Positions 8,120 to 15,696 of a stretch of 64,000 nt of DNA are shown one piece after another. The stretch is from Enterocloster aldenensis (lineage in GTDB: Bacteria > Bacillota > Clostridia > Lachnospirales > Lachnospiraceae). Positions within the stretch are counted from its first letter, which is position 1. Each line of letters starts with the position of its first letter. Below the pieces are notes generated by a model. It made no database searches, was not told where the DNA came from, and saw only the letters and a list, made by a program, of their open reading frames with translations. The stretch is taken from NCBI RefSeq assembly GCF_003434055.1, contig NZ_QVEX01000014.1:79048-143047 (forward strand), in the 5' to 3' direction. The translations under genes and the position numbers were made by a program.

Positions 8120-9055
8120 ATGGAACTAGATTTTAATTACTCTTCCGTGGCCGGTATCGTGGCTGCCGCGGAGCAGGCCGGACTTCCCATCTCCCGGCTT
8201 GTGTTGAACCAGCAGGCGCTGCAGATGGAGCAGAGTGAGGAATCTATATACGAACACATGAAAAGCAATTACAGGGTCATGGCTGAATGCATTGAACCAG
8301 GATGTAAGAAAGACCTGCGCAGTACCAGCGGACTCACAGGCGGCAGCGCCTACAAGATGCGCCGGATTGCGGAAAGCGGCACAAGCCTTACCGGCTCCTT
8401 CCTTTCAGGCGCGCTGTACCGCGCACTGGCTGTTTCAGAACTGAATGCCTCCATGGGCCGTATCGTGGCTGCTCCCACTGCCGGAAGCTGCGGTATCCTT
8501 CCCGCCGCCCTCCTGACCATGCAGGAGGAAAAGAATATTCCTGAAAGGGATTGTGTCATGTCCCTGTTTACAGCCTCTGCCGTGGGCATGGTCATTGCCA
8601 ATAACGCATCCCTGGCAGGCGCCCAGGGCGGATGTCAGGCCGAGTGCGGCTCTGCGGCAGCCATGGCGGCCGCTGCCATTGTGGAGCTGGCCGGAGGCAC
8701 TCCCCGCATGGCGGGACATGCCATCGCCATTGCCATCAAAAACATTCTTGGACTTGTATGCGACCCGGTGGCCGGCTTAGTGGAAATACCATGTATCAAG
8801 CGCAATGCCTCCGGAGTGGCAGGAGCCTTTGTGGCAGCCGAACTGGCGCTGGCCGGCATCGAAAGCGCCATCCCTGCGGATGAGGTCATCTGGACCATGA
8901 AAAAGGTTGGGGACGCCATGTCCTCGTCCCTTAAGGAGACAGCAGAAGGCGGGCTTGCCGCCACTCCAACCGGAAGGCGTCTCCACGAGCAGGTCTTTGG
9001 AACTGCCAGGGAACCCGGAAGCGGGTGCAGCGGATGCGGTGGGTGTGCATCCTAG
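8120..9055 (+). CDS. sdaAA: L-serine dehydratase, iron-sulfur type, alpha subunit
   Basis: Catalytic subunit that carries the oxygen-sensitive [4Fe-4S] cluster. In 311 residues the conserved segments are TSGLTGGSAYKM, APTAGSCGILPA, GGCQAECGSAAAM and GLVCDPVAGLVE; the cysteines in these are the cluster ligands and nearby residues. CAAGGAGG lies upstream of the ATG. The C-terminus adds a Cys/Gly-rich tail (GSGCSGCGGCAS) beyond the usual fold, which could hold an extra metal or be a redox tail. Last gene of the operon; a large hairpin follows. Confidence 0.95.
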   Translation: MELDFNYSSVAGIVAAAEQAGLPISRLVLNQQALQMEQSEESIYEHMKSNYRVMAECIEPGCKKDLRSTSGLTGGSAYKMRRIAESGTSLTGSFLSGALYRALAVSELNASMGRIVAAPTAGSCGILPAALLTMQEEKNIPERDCVMSLFTASAVGMVIANNASLAGAQGGCQAECGSAAAMAAAAIVELAGGTPRMAGHAIAIAIKNILGLVCDPVAGLVEIPCIKRNASGVAGAFVAAELALAGIESAIPADEVIWTMKKVGDAMSSSLKETAEGGLAATPTGRRLHEQVFGTAREPGSGCSGCGGCAS

Positions 9056-9072
9056 GGCGTGTCTGAAAATTC

Positions 9073-9135
9073 ATTAAGGGCCGCTGCCGTACAGTCTGTG
9101 GATTCATTCCTGACTGTATGGCAGCGGCCCTTAAT
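9073..9135. terminator. 24-bp stem hairpin between convergent genes
   Basis: Arms 9073-9096 and 9112-9135 pair over 24 bp with one G-T mismatch around a 15-nt loop. The stem ends in ATTAAGGGCC / GGCCCTTAAT. It lies between the ends of sdaAA (rightward) and the deacetylase (leftward), so it can stop both transcripts. The stem is much longer than a normal terminator. Confidence 0.75.
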
Positions 9136-9215
9136 CATGCCCATATAGGCTTCATCCTATATATGCCCCATGTTATATATCATGGCTGTTGTACCGTGAG
9201 ACTGGATATTACCCT

Positions 9216-10604
9216 CTACCTGAACTGGCTGTACTTGTGTCCCGGGGCAGCCCCTCCCCTGTAGGCAGCCAGCTCACTGACCGTTACAAGCTGGTAGCCC
9301 CTAGCTGTCAGTTCAGGAATCAGCACCACTGCCGCGTCGGCCGAGGTGCTGTATATATCATGCATCAGGATAATGTCCCCATCCCTTACCTGACTCAGGA
9401 CCGTGTCAATGGTCCTCTGGGCGTTCCGATGCTGCCAGTCCCTTGTATCAATGGACCACATGATGGCTGACATCCCCATGTTGCCCACCACGGACAGGGA
9501 CCTGGTGTCAATGTATCCGCCCGGAGGACGCATCAGCACCGGCGAGACACCGCATATGGCTTCAATCTTCTGGTTGGTGGAACCTATCTGGCTGATGATC
9601 CCATCCGCACTCAGCTTAGAGATGTATTTGTGGTCATGGGTATGGTTCGCCACTTCACAGCCCTGGGCCACCATACGTTTGATTATGCCTGCATTGGCAT
9701 TCACATTGGAGCCCACCATGAAGAAAGTGGCCCTTCCCCCATTGGCCTGCAGGCTGTCCAGGATCCTGCCGGTAACCGATGTCTTAGGCCCGTCATCAAA
9801 GGTAAGTGCAATCATGGGCCTTGAGGGGTCGATGGAAGCAGATACCGCAGGAGCCTGTACCGGTTCCGCAGGAAGGCCTGCGCCTTTGGCCGTGATGGAG
9901 GCGCGGATACCGTCTACCCTGAGTCCAGCCCCCTCCACACCCGAGGCGCTGCCGTTGGCAGCCCAGTCCGTCCATGACCCGTTCTGGAGCACCCGGTAAT
10001 ATAAGTCATAATTAGCTGCCGCGCTTCCGGTCAGTTCCATGCGGATGGATTCAAGAGGCATGACTCCTTCTGCACCGCCCGCCTCTGCTCCGTCTTCGGA
10101 CCAGGGCAGCCAGCCGGAACCGCTCAGGTTAACCTGATACCGGATTCCCACCTGCGCACCCTCGGGTATCTGAATCAGATTGGCCCTTATGGAAGTTACC
10201 CAGGCCCCTGCCCCAGCCGCACAGGGATGGTTGTCCGCAGTAACCGCGCTCCAGCCCTGCTGTACCACAAAAGCACTGTAATTGACCTGCAGGGGGGGGT
10301 CCGGCTGGACAGGAGGCGCAGCCTGTTCCTGGCCCTCCGCCTGCCCTGCCTGGGCTTGGCCCTCTGCCTGCCCTTCCGCCTGCCCTGCCTGGCTCTGGCC
10401 CTCCGCCTGCCCTGCCTGGCCCTGGCCTTCCGCCTGCCCTGCCTGGCCCTCCGCCTGCCCTGCCGCGCCGGGACCTGTCTGTTCCGACCTGGCTGCCCCG
10501 ATGCCCGTGGTGCCGGCAGCCGCGGTCAGCCCCTGTGTGCTGAAAATAATTCCGGCTGTCAGTATGGCAGCCGTTAATCTACAAAACCTTCCAACTCTTT
10601 TCAT
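9216..10604 (-). CDS. secreted polysaccharide deacetylase with ChW repeats
   Basis: Predicted to remove acetyl groups from a cell-wall or exogenous polysaccharide outside the cell. Order in 462 residues: signal peptide (1-30), Gly/Gln/Ala/Glu low-complexity repeats (about 47-92), two ChW wall-associated repeats (about 110-195 and 196-240, with GSGWLPWSEDG and NGSWTDWAANG), then a NodB deacetylase domain. The NodB motifs are TFDDGP (268-273), HTHDH (321-325, metal histidines), RPPGG (359-363), DTRDW (386-390) and LMHD (413-416). All catalytic residues are present. AAGGAGA precedes the ATG. Confidence 0.92.
   Translation of the reverse strand: MKRVGRFCRLTAAILTAGIIFSTQGLTAAAGTTGIGAARSEQTGPGAAGQAEGQAGQAEGQGQAGQAEGQSQAGQAEGQAEGQAQAGQAEGQEQAAPPVQPDPPLQVNYSAFVVQQGWSAVTADNHPCAAGAGAWVTSIRANLIQIPEGAQVGIRYQVNLSGSGWLPWSEDGAEAGGAEGVMPLESIRMELTGSAAANYDLYYRVLQNGSWTDWAANGSASGVEGAGLRVDGIRASITAKGAGLPAEPVQAPAVSASIDPSRPMIALTFDDGPKTSVTGRILDSLQANGGRATFFMVGSNVNANAGIIKRMVAQGCEVANHTHDHKYISKLSADGIISQIGSTNQKIEAICGVSPVLMRPPGGYIDTRSLSVVGNMGMSAIMWSIDTRDWQHRNAQRTIDTVLSQVRDGDIILMHDIYSTSADAAVVLIPELTARGYQLVTVSELAAYRGGAAPGHKYSQFR
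10329..10466 (-). repeat. in-frame GQAEGQ-type minisatellite in the deacetylase gene
   Basis: Residues 47-92 of the deacetylase consist of tandem variants of GQAEGQ and AGQAEGQ with SQ, GQ or QA inserts. The DNA repeats a CTGCCCTGCCTGG-like unit. It forms a flexible linker between signal peptide and ChW domains, and copy number probably varies between strains. Confidence 0.85.
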
Positions 10605-10642
10605 GGATAATCTCCTTACCTATTCAAATTACCGGGAATCTG

Positions 10643-11194
10643 TCATTCCTGCACGTATACATCCTCGCCGAATACATTCCTGCAAAGCATGATATATTCC
10701 TGATAATATACGTGACTCTCCAGTTCCTTCAATGCATGTGCAATTCCCCAGTAATACCACGCATGCTTTCTCTTATCCTTCTCATTAAAGCGCTGCCATA
10801 TGTGATCCCCCATGACCAGGTAATCTCTGGCCGTGCTCCGCATATTGCTGAGCTTGTCCCCCAAAGCCAGTATCTTAATCTCCCTGGAGGCAGTCATGAG
10901 ATGACGGACCGTATACCCCTTCCTCTCCTGCCAGGTCTTTCTCTTATCTTCGCTTTCATCCATCACCAGCCAGGCCACCCTGGGACCAAAAGCCTGCTCC
11001 AGCTCTTCCCGCGTAACCCCGGCATCCTCCATAACGTCATGCAGCAACGCAGCTGCAATCATCTCTTCATCATCCGTAAATGCGGATACAATCACTGCTG
11101 CTTCCATGGGATGTGTAATGTAGGGAATGTCCGTCCCCTTCCTGAATACCCCCCTGTGTGCCCTTTCGGCAAATACAGCTGCTTCTCCTATCAT
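10643..11194 (-). CDS. small HD-domain hydrolase, RelA/SpoT-like
   Basis: 183 residues, a stand-alone HD metal-dependent phosphohydrolase like the hydrolase half of RelA/SpoT. Motifs in order: THPMEAA, ALLHDVMEDAGVTREEL (HD pair) and LALGDKLSNMRS (distal Asp). No synthetase, TGS or ACT domain follows, so it may hydrolyse (p)ppGpp or a related nucleotide as a small alarmone hydrolase. AGGAG lies 8 nt before the ATG at 11194; a longer in-frame start lacks such a site. The substrate is not proved by sequence. Confidence 0.8.
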   Translation of the reverse strand: MIGEAAVFAERAHRGVFRKGTDIPYITHPMEAAVIVSAFTDDEEMIAAALLHDVMEDAGVTREELEQAFGPRVAWLVMDESEDKRKTWQERKGYTVRHLMTASREIKILALGDKLSNMRSTARDYLVMGDHIWQRFNEKDKRKHAWYYWGIAHALKELESHVYYQEYIMLCRNVFGEDVYVQE

Positions 11195-11266
11195 GGGTTC
11201 TGCTCCTTTTGTGACGGCGTATTTTATTTTATGGATCCTGTGTCCTGAACCGGCAGGACTACACCT

Positions 11267-11295
11267 ATCATACCATAACCAGCTGTTCTTTTGAA
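11267..11295 (-). promoter_or_regulatory. promoter of the HD hydrolase gene
   Basis: Read leftward: TTCAAA (11290-11295), 17 bp, TATGAT (11267-11272), about 73 nt before the start codon. It is back to back with the rightward promoter at 11333-11361. Confidence 0.5.
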
Positions 11296-11332
11296 GAGTG
11301 TTGTGCAATCTTTGGCATTTTCCAACTTCACC

Positions 11333-11361
11333 TTGTAAGAAAAGGTATTTTCTGATATGCT
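11333..11361 (+). promoter_or_regulatory. promoter of the repeat-stalk membrane protein gene
   Basis: TTGTAA (11333-11338), 17-bp spacer, TATGCT (11356-11361), 42 nt before the ATG. AAGGAGGA serves as the ribosome site. Confidence 0.6.
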
Positions 11362-11403
11362 ATAAAAGTATTTTTGGTGCTTATACTTTAAGGAGGATTT
11401 TTT

Positions 11404-12627
11404 ATGAATCGTCATTCATCATATTCCGCCCCCCGCAGCGAGCGTCCATCCGGCTCCTACGGCGGTCAGAGGGGCCGCAGCAACAAGCGCAACACCTATA
11501 ATAAACGTTCCTGGAAGGACAACCGGACCCTGTTCAACCTGGTATGCTTCATCCTTCCCTTTATCATCCTGAACCTGATCATCCTTTTCCTGGCTGTCTC
11601 AACGCCAAAGATTGAATATACGGTATCTGATACCCAGGACTATAAGACGGTGGAACTGAGTGTCAAAATCCGTTCCCTGCTTCCTATAAAGGAAATGACG
11701 GTAAGCCTTGAGACACAACCCCTGGAGATGGTTAAGGAAAAAGGGGTATATAAGGCCACCCTGGAAAATAACGGGACCCTGGAAATATATGTAACCGGCT
11801 GGAACGGAATGTCCAACCGTATATACGACCATGTTGCCACCCTGGACGATGCGCCGCCCACCATCAATGAAGAGGATTATGTGATGGAAGGAGGCCGGCT
11901 CACCATCAATGTAGGCGACAGCCAGTCCGGCGTCAACTTTGATACCGCCTATGCAACAGATGAAAATGACCAGACGGTAAAGCCTGTGAACGTCACCAAG
12001 AACACCGGCAGCACCGGGACCACAGGTACAAGCGGAACCATTACCTTCCCCATGGATACCGCCTCCCTGACCGTCTACATAGAAGACTACGCAGGCAATA
12101 CATTCAAGGCCTCCTTCACCAGCCACACCGAAGGCATTGATACCAGCAGCCGTGACAATGATTTTTCATCAGATGATTCCGGCAGCAGTTCCTCCGGCAG
12201 CGCCTCCAAGTCAGGCAGTACAACCAAGGAAACCACCAAGGCTGCTAAGGAGACCACCAAGGCCGCCAAGGAAACCACCAAGGCCGCCAAGGAAACCACC
12301 AAGGCTGCTAAGGAGACCACCAAGGCTGCCAAGGAGACCACTAAGGCTGCCAAGGAAACCACTAAGGCTGCCAAGGAAACCACCAAGGCTGCCAAGGAAA
12401 CCACCAAGGCGCCGGAAACCACCAAGGCGCCGGAAACCACCAAAGCGCCGGAAACCACTGCGGCCAATACCTTGTCACCATCACCCACCCAGGCCACCAA
12501 TGCACCTGCCGGACCGGGAGGGGATACCGCACCGACACAGTCCCCAAGCCCGTCGCCCACCCAGGGTTCGCAGCCGGCATCGCCCACCAGCGGGGCCAGT
12601 GATATTGTTGTGGTGCCTGTGGGTTAG
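11404..12627 (+). CDS. membrane-anchored surface protein with Lys/Thr repeat stalk, function unknown
   Basis: 407 residues, not a family I recognise. A basic, Arg/Ser-rich cytoplasmic N-terminus (1-42) precedes one membrane segment (about 43-65). An extracellular beta-rich part (about 68-235) with two Ig-like-looking segments, including LTVYIEDYAGN, follows. After a Ser/Asp linker come eight AAKETTK heptads and three APETTK units, then a Pro/Ser/Thr tail. The stalk resembles wall-spanning linkers, but no LPXTG sorting signal is visible. AAGGAGGA lies before the ATG; it has its own promoter. Confidence 0.8.
   Translation: MNRHSSYSAPRSERPSGSYGGQRGRSNKRNTYNKRSWKDNRTLFNLVCFILPFIILNLIILFLAVSTPKIEYTVSDTQDYKTVELSVKIRSLLPIKEMTVSLETQPLEMVKEKGVYKATLENNGTLEIYVTGWNGMSNRIYDHVATLDDAPPTINEEDYVMEGGRLTINVGDSQSGVNFDTAYATDENDQTVKPVNVTKNTGSTGTTGTSGTITFPMDTASLTVYIEDYAGNTFKASFTSHTEGIDTSSRDNDFSSDDSGSSSSGSASKSGSTTKETTKAAKETTKAAKETTKAAKETTKAAKETTKAAKETTKAAKETTKAAKETTKAAKETTKAPETTKAPETTKAPETTAANTLSPSPTQATNAPAGPGGDTAPTQSPSPSPTQGSQPASPTSGASDIVVVPVG
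12241..12462 (+). repeat. coding minisatellite, eight 21-bp and three 18-bp units
   Basis: From 12241 to 12408 eight 21-bp units encode AAKETTK, differing only at synonymous third positions. From 12409 three 18-bp units encode APETTK. Synonymous drift with constant protein sequence suggests selection on the peptide. Confidence 0.9.
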
Positions 12628-12692
12628 GGCCTGTTTGGAAAACCATTCCCGCCATCCGTATACCCTATGACATATCATATATGAATCATGAT

Positions 12693-12728
12693 CAGGCCAT
12701 GACTTCCGTATAAGGGATACATGGCCTG
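12693..12728. other. 9-bp inverted repeat downstream of the stalk protein gene
   Basis: CAGGCCATG (12693-12701) and CATGGCCTG (12720-12728) pair perfectly around an 18-nt loop. No run of T follows, so it is only a tentative terminator for the upstream gene. Confidence 0.35.
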
Positions 12729-12779
12729 AAACTGTCCTGTCACCGTATCATCTGCCGTACCAAAGGGAAAGGAGACATA

Positions 12780-12842
12780 ATGGATACCATTATAAGGATA
12801 CCTGCTAAAAACCGATCATCCTCTGTGCAGCCCTACAACTAA
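12780..12842 (+). CDS. candidate 20-residue leader peptide of the MBL hydrolase gene
   Basis: A short frame (MDTIIRIPAKNRSSSVQPYN) begins 6 nt after a strong AAAGGAGA ribosome site and ends 25 nt before the MBL start codon. Its last third overlaps the left arm (12819-12825) of a hairpin whose right arm covers the ribosome site of the MBL gene. This arrangement is typical of translational coupling or attenuation. The frame is short enough to arise by chance; the ribosome site is the main support. Confidence 0.45.
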   Translation: MDTIIRIPAKNRSSSVQPYN

Positions 12843-12858
12843 GTATTTGTGCAGAGGA
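12819..12858 (+). promoter_or_regulatory. hairpin sequestering the MBL ribosome-binding site
   Basis: TCCTCTG (12819-12825) pairs perfectly with CAGAGGA (12852-12858), which contains most of the AGAGGAG site of the MBL gene. A ribosome at the end of the leader peptide would open the stem. Confidence 0.45.
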
Positions 12859-12867
12859 GAATATAAA

Positions 12868-13695
12868 ATGAAGCGATTAAACAGACCACTGGTTACCCAG
12901 GAAACAATAAAGGCCATGGAAGACATGTCCTTCTTCACACACGCCATGATATTTGATGACCTTCTAATCATTGCCCAAAGGGAGACCAGCTGTTTTGTAC
13001 TATGGACCACTGACGGACTAATCATAATCGATGCAATCTGGCCGGCAAGACCGGCATTTGATGCAATTGTCAATGCCATCAGCGATGCGGGATGGGGCGG
13101 ATGCCCGGTGAAAAAGCTGCTGCTTACCCATGGACACGTTGACCACACGGGCTGCGGCAGATGGCTGGCAGAAAGGTACCGCCTTAAAACCTACCTGTCG
13201 GAAACAGACGATGTCTTCTGGCAGGAGCATCCGGCCAAACCAGACCGGCCGGAAACCTGGAAGGATTACAGGATTGATTGCTATATAAAGGACAAGGATA
13301 CCATCACCCTGGGGGACAAGACCATATATGTCTGCGGCACACCAGGACATACCCCGGGATGCCTGAGCTATCTGTTTCCTGTAACGGAAAACGGACAGAC
13401 CCACATGGCGGCTTTATGGGGAGGCGCCACCCCGCCCCGGACAAGGGAGGGGGTAGTACAGTATCTGGAATCCCTGGATTATTTTATGGAGGCAGCAAAG
13501 GAAAGGAATGCGGACGTGGCATTAAGTAACCACACTTCCATTGACAATGGGCTGGAACGCATTGCATATGCAGCAAAAAGGATGTCCTATATGCCTAATA
13601 TCTATATCATCGGACAGGACGGATTCCGGCAATACTGTCAGGTGTTCAGGACCCTGAGCAGCGAAATGCTGCAGCGCATCCGCAAAACCCAGTAA
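12868..13695 (+). CDS. MBL-fold metallo-hydrolase
   Basis: 275 residues of the metallo-beta-lactamase superfamily. The zinc motif HGHVDH (in LLLTHGHVDHTGCG) is intact, followed by a later metal His in CGTPGHTPGC and a C-terminal His in LSNHTS. There is no signal peptide, so a cytoplasmic hydrolase of unknown substrate is likelier than a secreted beta-lactamase. AGAGGAG lies 8 nt before the ATG at 12868. The last codons (RKTQ, stop) are the first unit of a tandem repeat in which the CAA codon has become TAA, so the gene may have been longer. Confidence 0.85.
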   Translation: MKRLNRPLVTQETIKAMEDMSFFTHAMIFDDLLIIAQRETSCFVLWTTDGLIIIDAIWPARPAFDAIVNAISDAGWGGCPVKKLLLTHGHVDHTGCGRWLAERYRLKTYLSETDDVFWQEHPAKPDRPETWKDYRIDCYIKDKDTITLGDKTIYVCGTPGHTPGCLSYLFPVTENGQTHMAALWGGATPPRTREGVVQYLESLDYFMEAAKERNADVALSNHTSIDNGLERIAYAAKRMSYMPNIYIIGQDGFRQYCQVFRTLSSEMLQRIRKTQ

Positions 13696-13777
13696 CTCCG
13701 CAAAACCCAGCAACTCTGCAAAACCCAGCAACTCCGCAAAACCCAGCAACTCCGCAAAACCCAGCAACTCCGCAAAC
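13681..13777 (+). repeat. 18-bp tandem repeat, 5.4 copies, spanning the MBL stop codon
   Basis: Units start at 13681, 13699, 13717, 13735 and 13753, with a partial copy at 13771. In the MBL frame each unit reads RKTQQL (one reads CKTQQL). The first unit has TAA instead of CAA and so ends the gene. The frame stays open through the remaining copies and about 30 codons beyond. Confidence 0.95.
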
Positions 13778-13835
13778 CACATGGGGCCATCCTGCCCAGT
13801 GCGCGCAAAAAGCCATGTCTCCCATTTGAAATCAT

Positions 13836-14885
13836 TCAATGGCCAGACATGGCTTTTCCCGCTTCCATGATTGCGTTTATGATATCTACATAATCCGAAC
13901 AGTACTTTTCATACATGGGGGCAACCGCTTCCTGAAACCTTGCCTTTTCCCTGGGCGTCAGCTCTGTTACAACACAGCCTGCATTCCTCACGAAGTTCTC
14001 AGAAATCTTCTCCCTGGCCGCCCACAGCTGTCTCTCATACTTTGCCGATTCCAGCGCGCACTCCTTGATGATGCTTCTGTACTCCGGGGAAAGCTTATCC
14101 CATGTGGGCTGGGCCGCAAGCTGCAGCTCCGGTACGCGCGTGTGTTCATCCAGGGTATAATATTTAGCCACCTCGTAATGCCTGGTGGATTCATAGGAAG
14201 GCCAGTTATTCTCAGCCCCGTCTATCTTGCCGGTCTGAAGCCCGGAATATACTTCCCCATACGCAGCAGGCACAGGCGTGGCTCCCAGGGCCTCAATGGT
14301 GTCCTTCATCAGTTCAGATTCCTGGACCCGGATATTCAGCCCCTTCATATCCTCCAGGCATTCAATGGGCTTTGCCGTACTGTAAAAGTTCCTGGCCCCC
14401 GCATCATACCAGGACAGGGCCACCAGGTGGGAACCGCCAAAGGAATTCATGAAATCATCCCCGATACTCCCCTCCAGGACCTTCCACATATGTTCCCTGC
14501 CTGTATACAGATAGGGCATCTGAAGCACATTGAGCTTGGGCACGAATTCAGCCAGCGGTGAAAGGGATACCCTGGCAAAATCAACGCCCCCAAACTGGAG
14601 CTGTTCAATTACCGTCTTTTCATCCCCAAGCACGCCGCCTGCATTGACCTGAATCTCAATCTTGCCTCCGGTCCGCTCATACACCAGTTCCGCAAACTTG
14701 TACGCGCCCTGGGTGGTGGGATAATCCTCGGCCTGGTTTTCCGCATAGGTCAGGACAAATTCCGGCACATTGGCCTGGGCCTTCTCCCGTTCCGCCCTGC
14801 TGCGGCAGGCAGTGGCAGCACAACACATCAATAATACCAGCCCGCACAATACCGCTGCCCATATCTTCTTTTTCACGCCGCACAT
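13836..14885 (-). CDS. TRAP transporter substrate-binding protein (DctP), second one of TRAP-1
   Basis: Lipid-anchored DctP-type binding protein, about 349 residues. The signal peptide ends in a lipobox (AATAC). Family motifs include GGVLGDEKTVIEQLQFGGVDF, GLNIRVQ, YGEVYSGLQTGKIDGAENN and HYEVAKYYTLDEH. It closely resembles the DctP at 17565 in this last segment. It has no membrane partners of its own and lies 157 nt beyond the esterase that ends the TRAP-1 genes, so it may be an alternative receptor for that importer. Start chosen at the ATG at 14885; GTG at 14876 is possible. Confidence 0.88.
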   Translation of the reverse strand: MCGVKKKIWAAVLCGLVLLMCCAATACRSRAEREKAQANVPEFVLTYAENQAEDYPTTQGAYKFAELVYERTGGKIEIQVNAGGVLGDEKTVIEQLQFGGVDFARVSLSPLAEFVPKLNVLQMPYLYTGREHMWKVLEGSIGDDFMNSFGGSHLVALSWYDAGARNFYSTAKPIECLEDMKGLNIRVQESELMKDTIEALGATPVPAAYGEVYSGLQTGKIDGAENNWPSYESTRHYEVAKYYTLDEHTRVPELQLAAQPTWDKLSPEYRSIIKECALESAKYERQLWAAREKISENFVRNAGCVVTELTPREKARFQEAVAPMYEKYCSDYVDIINAIMEAGKAMSGH

Positions 14886-15042
14886 TTCTCCTTCTCCCAA
14901 TCTATTTTCAAACAATCTGAGGTGTGTCTGAAAAACAATCAGCACGTCTTTCTGCCTGTCTCTTATCATACCATATTTTATATCATAATTCCAGGGGAAG
15001 GATTATCCGTGTGCAGGTCTGGAACCGTGTCTTACCGTAATG

Positions 15043-15696
15043 CTAATACGAGGAGGTATCCGCCAGACATCCTTTTACTGCCGGCGCCAATGCCTCTGCC
15101 AGTTTTTTATGCTCCGCCGCCGTCATATGAAGCTTATCTTCATCGCTGGCCTGGGCCACGGATGCGGCATCAAAGAAGCAGCAGCCTTTTTCACTGCATA
15201 TCTGTCTGTACTCCCTGGCAAACGCGTGGGACATTTCCACTGCCTCTGTGGTAAAGCAGCCATAAATACCGTCCTCAATCCCCTCCTTAATGAATACAGG
15301 CGAGACTACCAGAATCTGGGGCCTTGGATAGACGGGTTCAAAGGGAAATGAAAGGATAACGTCAATGACCTGCCCCATCGCCTTTCCCAAATCCCAGGCC
15401 GTGGCCTGGAACCGGTGTTTTAAATCATTGGTTCCAAGGGAAAGGATGATTAAATCCAGCGGATTATGGCTGGCAATGCAGGGGACCAGCATTTTAAGCC
15501 CGTTCCTTCCATAGGAAAGTTCATCGTCAAAGACCGTGGTCCTTCCTCCGCATCCTTCTTCTATTATATTGTACTCCGGCCCCAGCAGCTGCCTGAGCAC
15601 GCCCGTCCACCGCACATCCCGGGGATGGCGGCCCCCATTCACAGGATCTGTACCGAATGTATTGCTGTCGCCATAACATAATATATTCTTCATCAT
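15043..15696 (-). CDS. SGNH/GDSL-type esterase
   Basis: 217 residues with the SGNH blocks: CYGDSNTFG (nucleophile Ser, block I), a Gly block, SLGTNDLKH (block III) and DKLHMT (catalytic Asp/His, block V). No signal peptide, so it acts inside the cell, probably removing acyl groups such as O-acetyl from an imported sugar. Its ATG overlaps the TGA stop of the upstream dctM (ATGA), showing translational coupling. An acylated carbohydrate as TRAP-1 ligand is therefore a reasonable inference. Confidence 0.88.
   Translation of the reverse strand: MMKNILCYGDSNTFGTDPVNGGRHPRDVRWTGVLRQLLGPEYNIIEEGCGGRTTVFDDELSYGRNGLKMLVPCIASHNPLDLIILSLGTNDLKHRFQATAWDLGKAMGQVIDVILSFPFEPVYPRPQILVVSPVFIKEGIEDGIYGCFTTEAVEMSHAFAREYRQICSEKGCCFFDAASVAQASDEDKLHMTAAEHKKLAEALAPAVKGCLADTSSY

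Noticed and set aside
10227..10692. Rightward Pro/Leu/Ala/Cys repeat frames opposite the deacetylase
   Set aside because: They are mirror readings of the GQAEGQ repeat; the deacetylase reading has signal peptide, domains and ribosome site.
12087..12587. Leftward Val/Ser/Leu repeat frame opposite the stalk protein
   Set aside because: Mirror reading of the AAKETTK repeat with no start signals.
12868..13695. Secreted beta-lactamase
   Set aside because: The protein has the MBL zinc motif but no signal peptide, so antibiotic hydrolysis in the periplasm or medium is unlikely.
13681..13777. Possible CRISPR array
   Set aside because: Units are contiguous with no spacers; it is a simple tandem repeat in coding phase.
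13522..13839. Leftward frame with AELLGF repeats
   Set aside because: It is the reverse reading of the 18-bp repeat and of the MBL gene end. It has no ribosome site and overlaps a better-supported gene.
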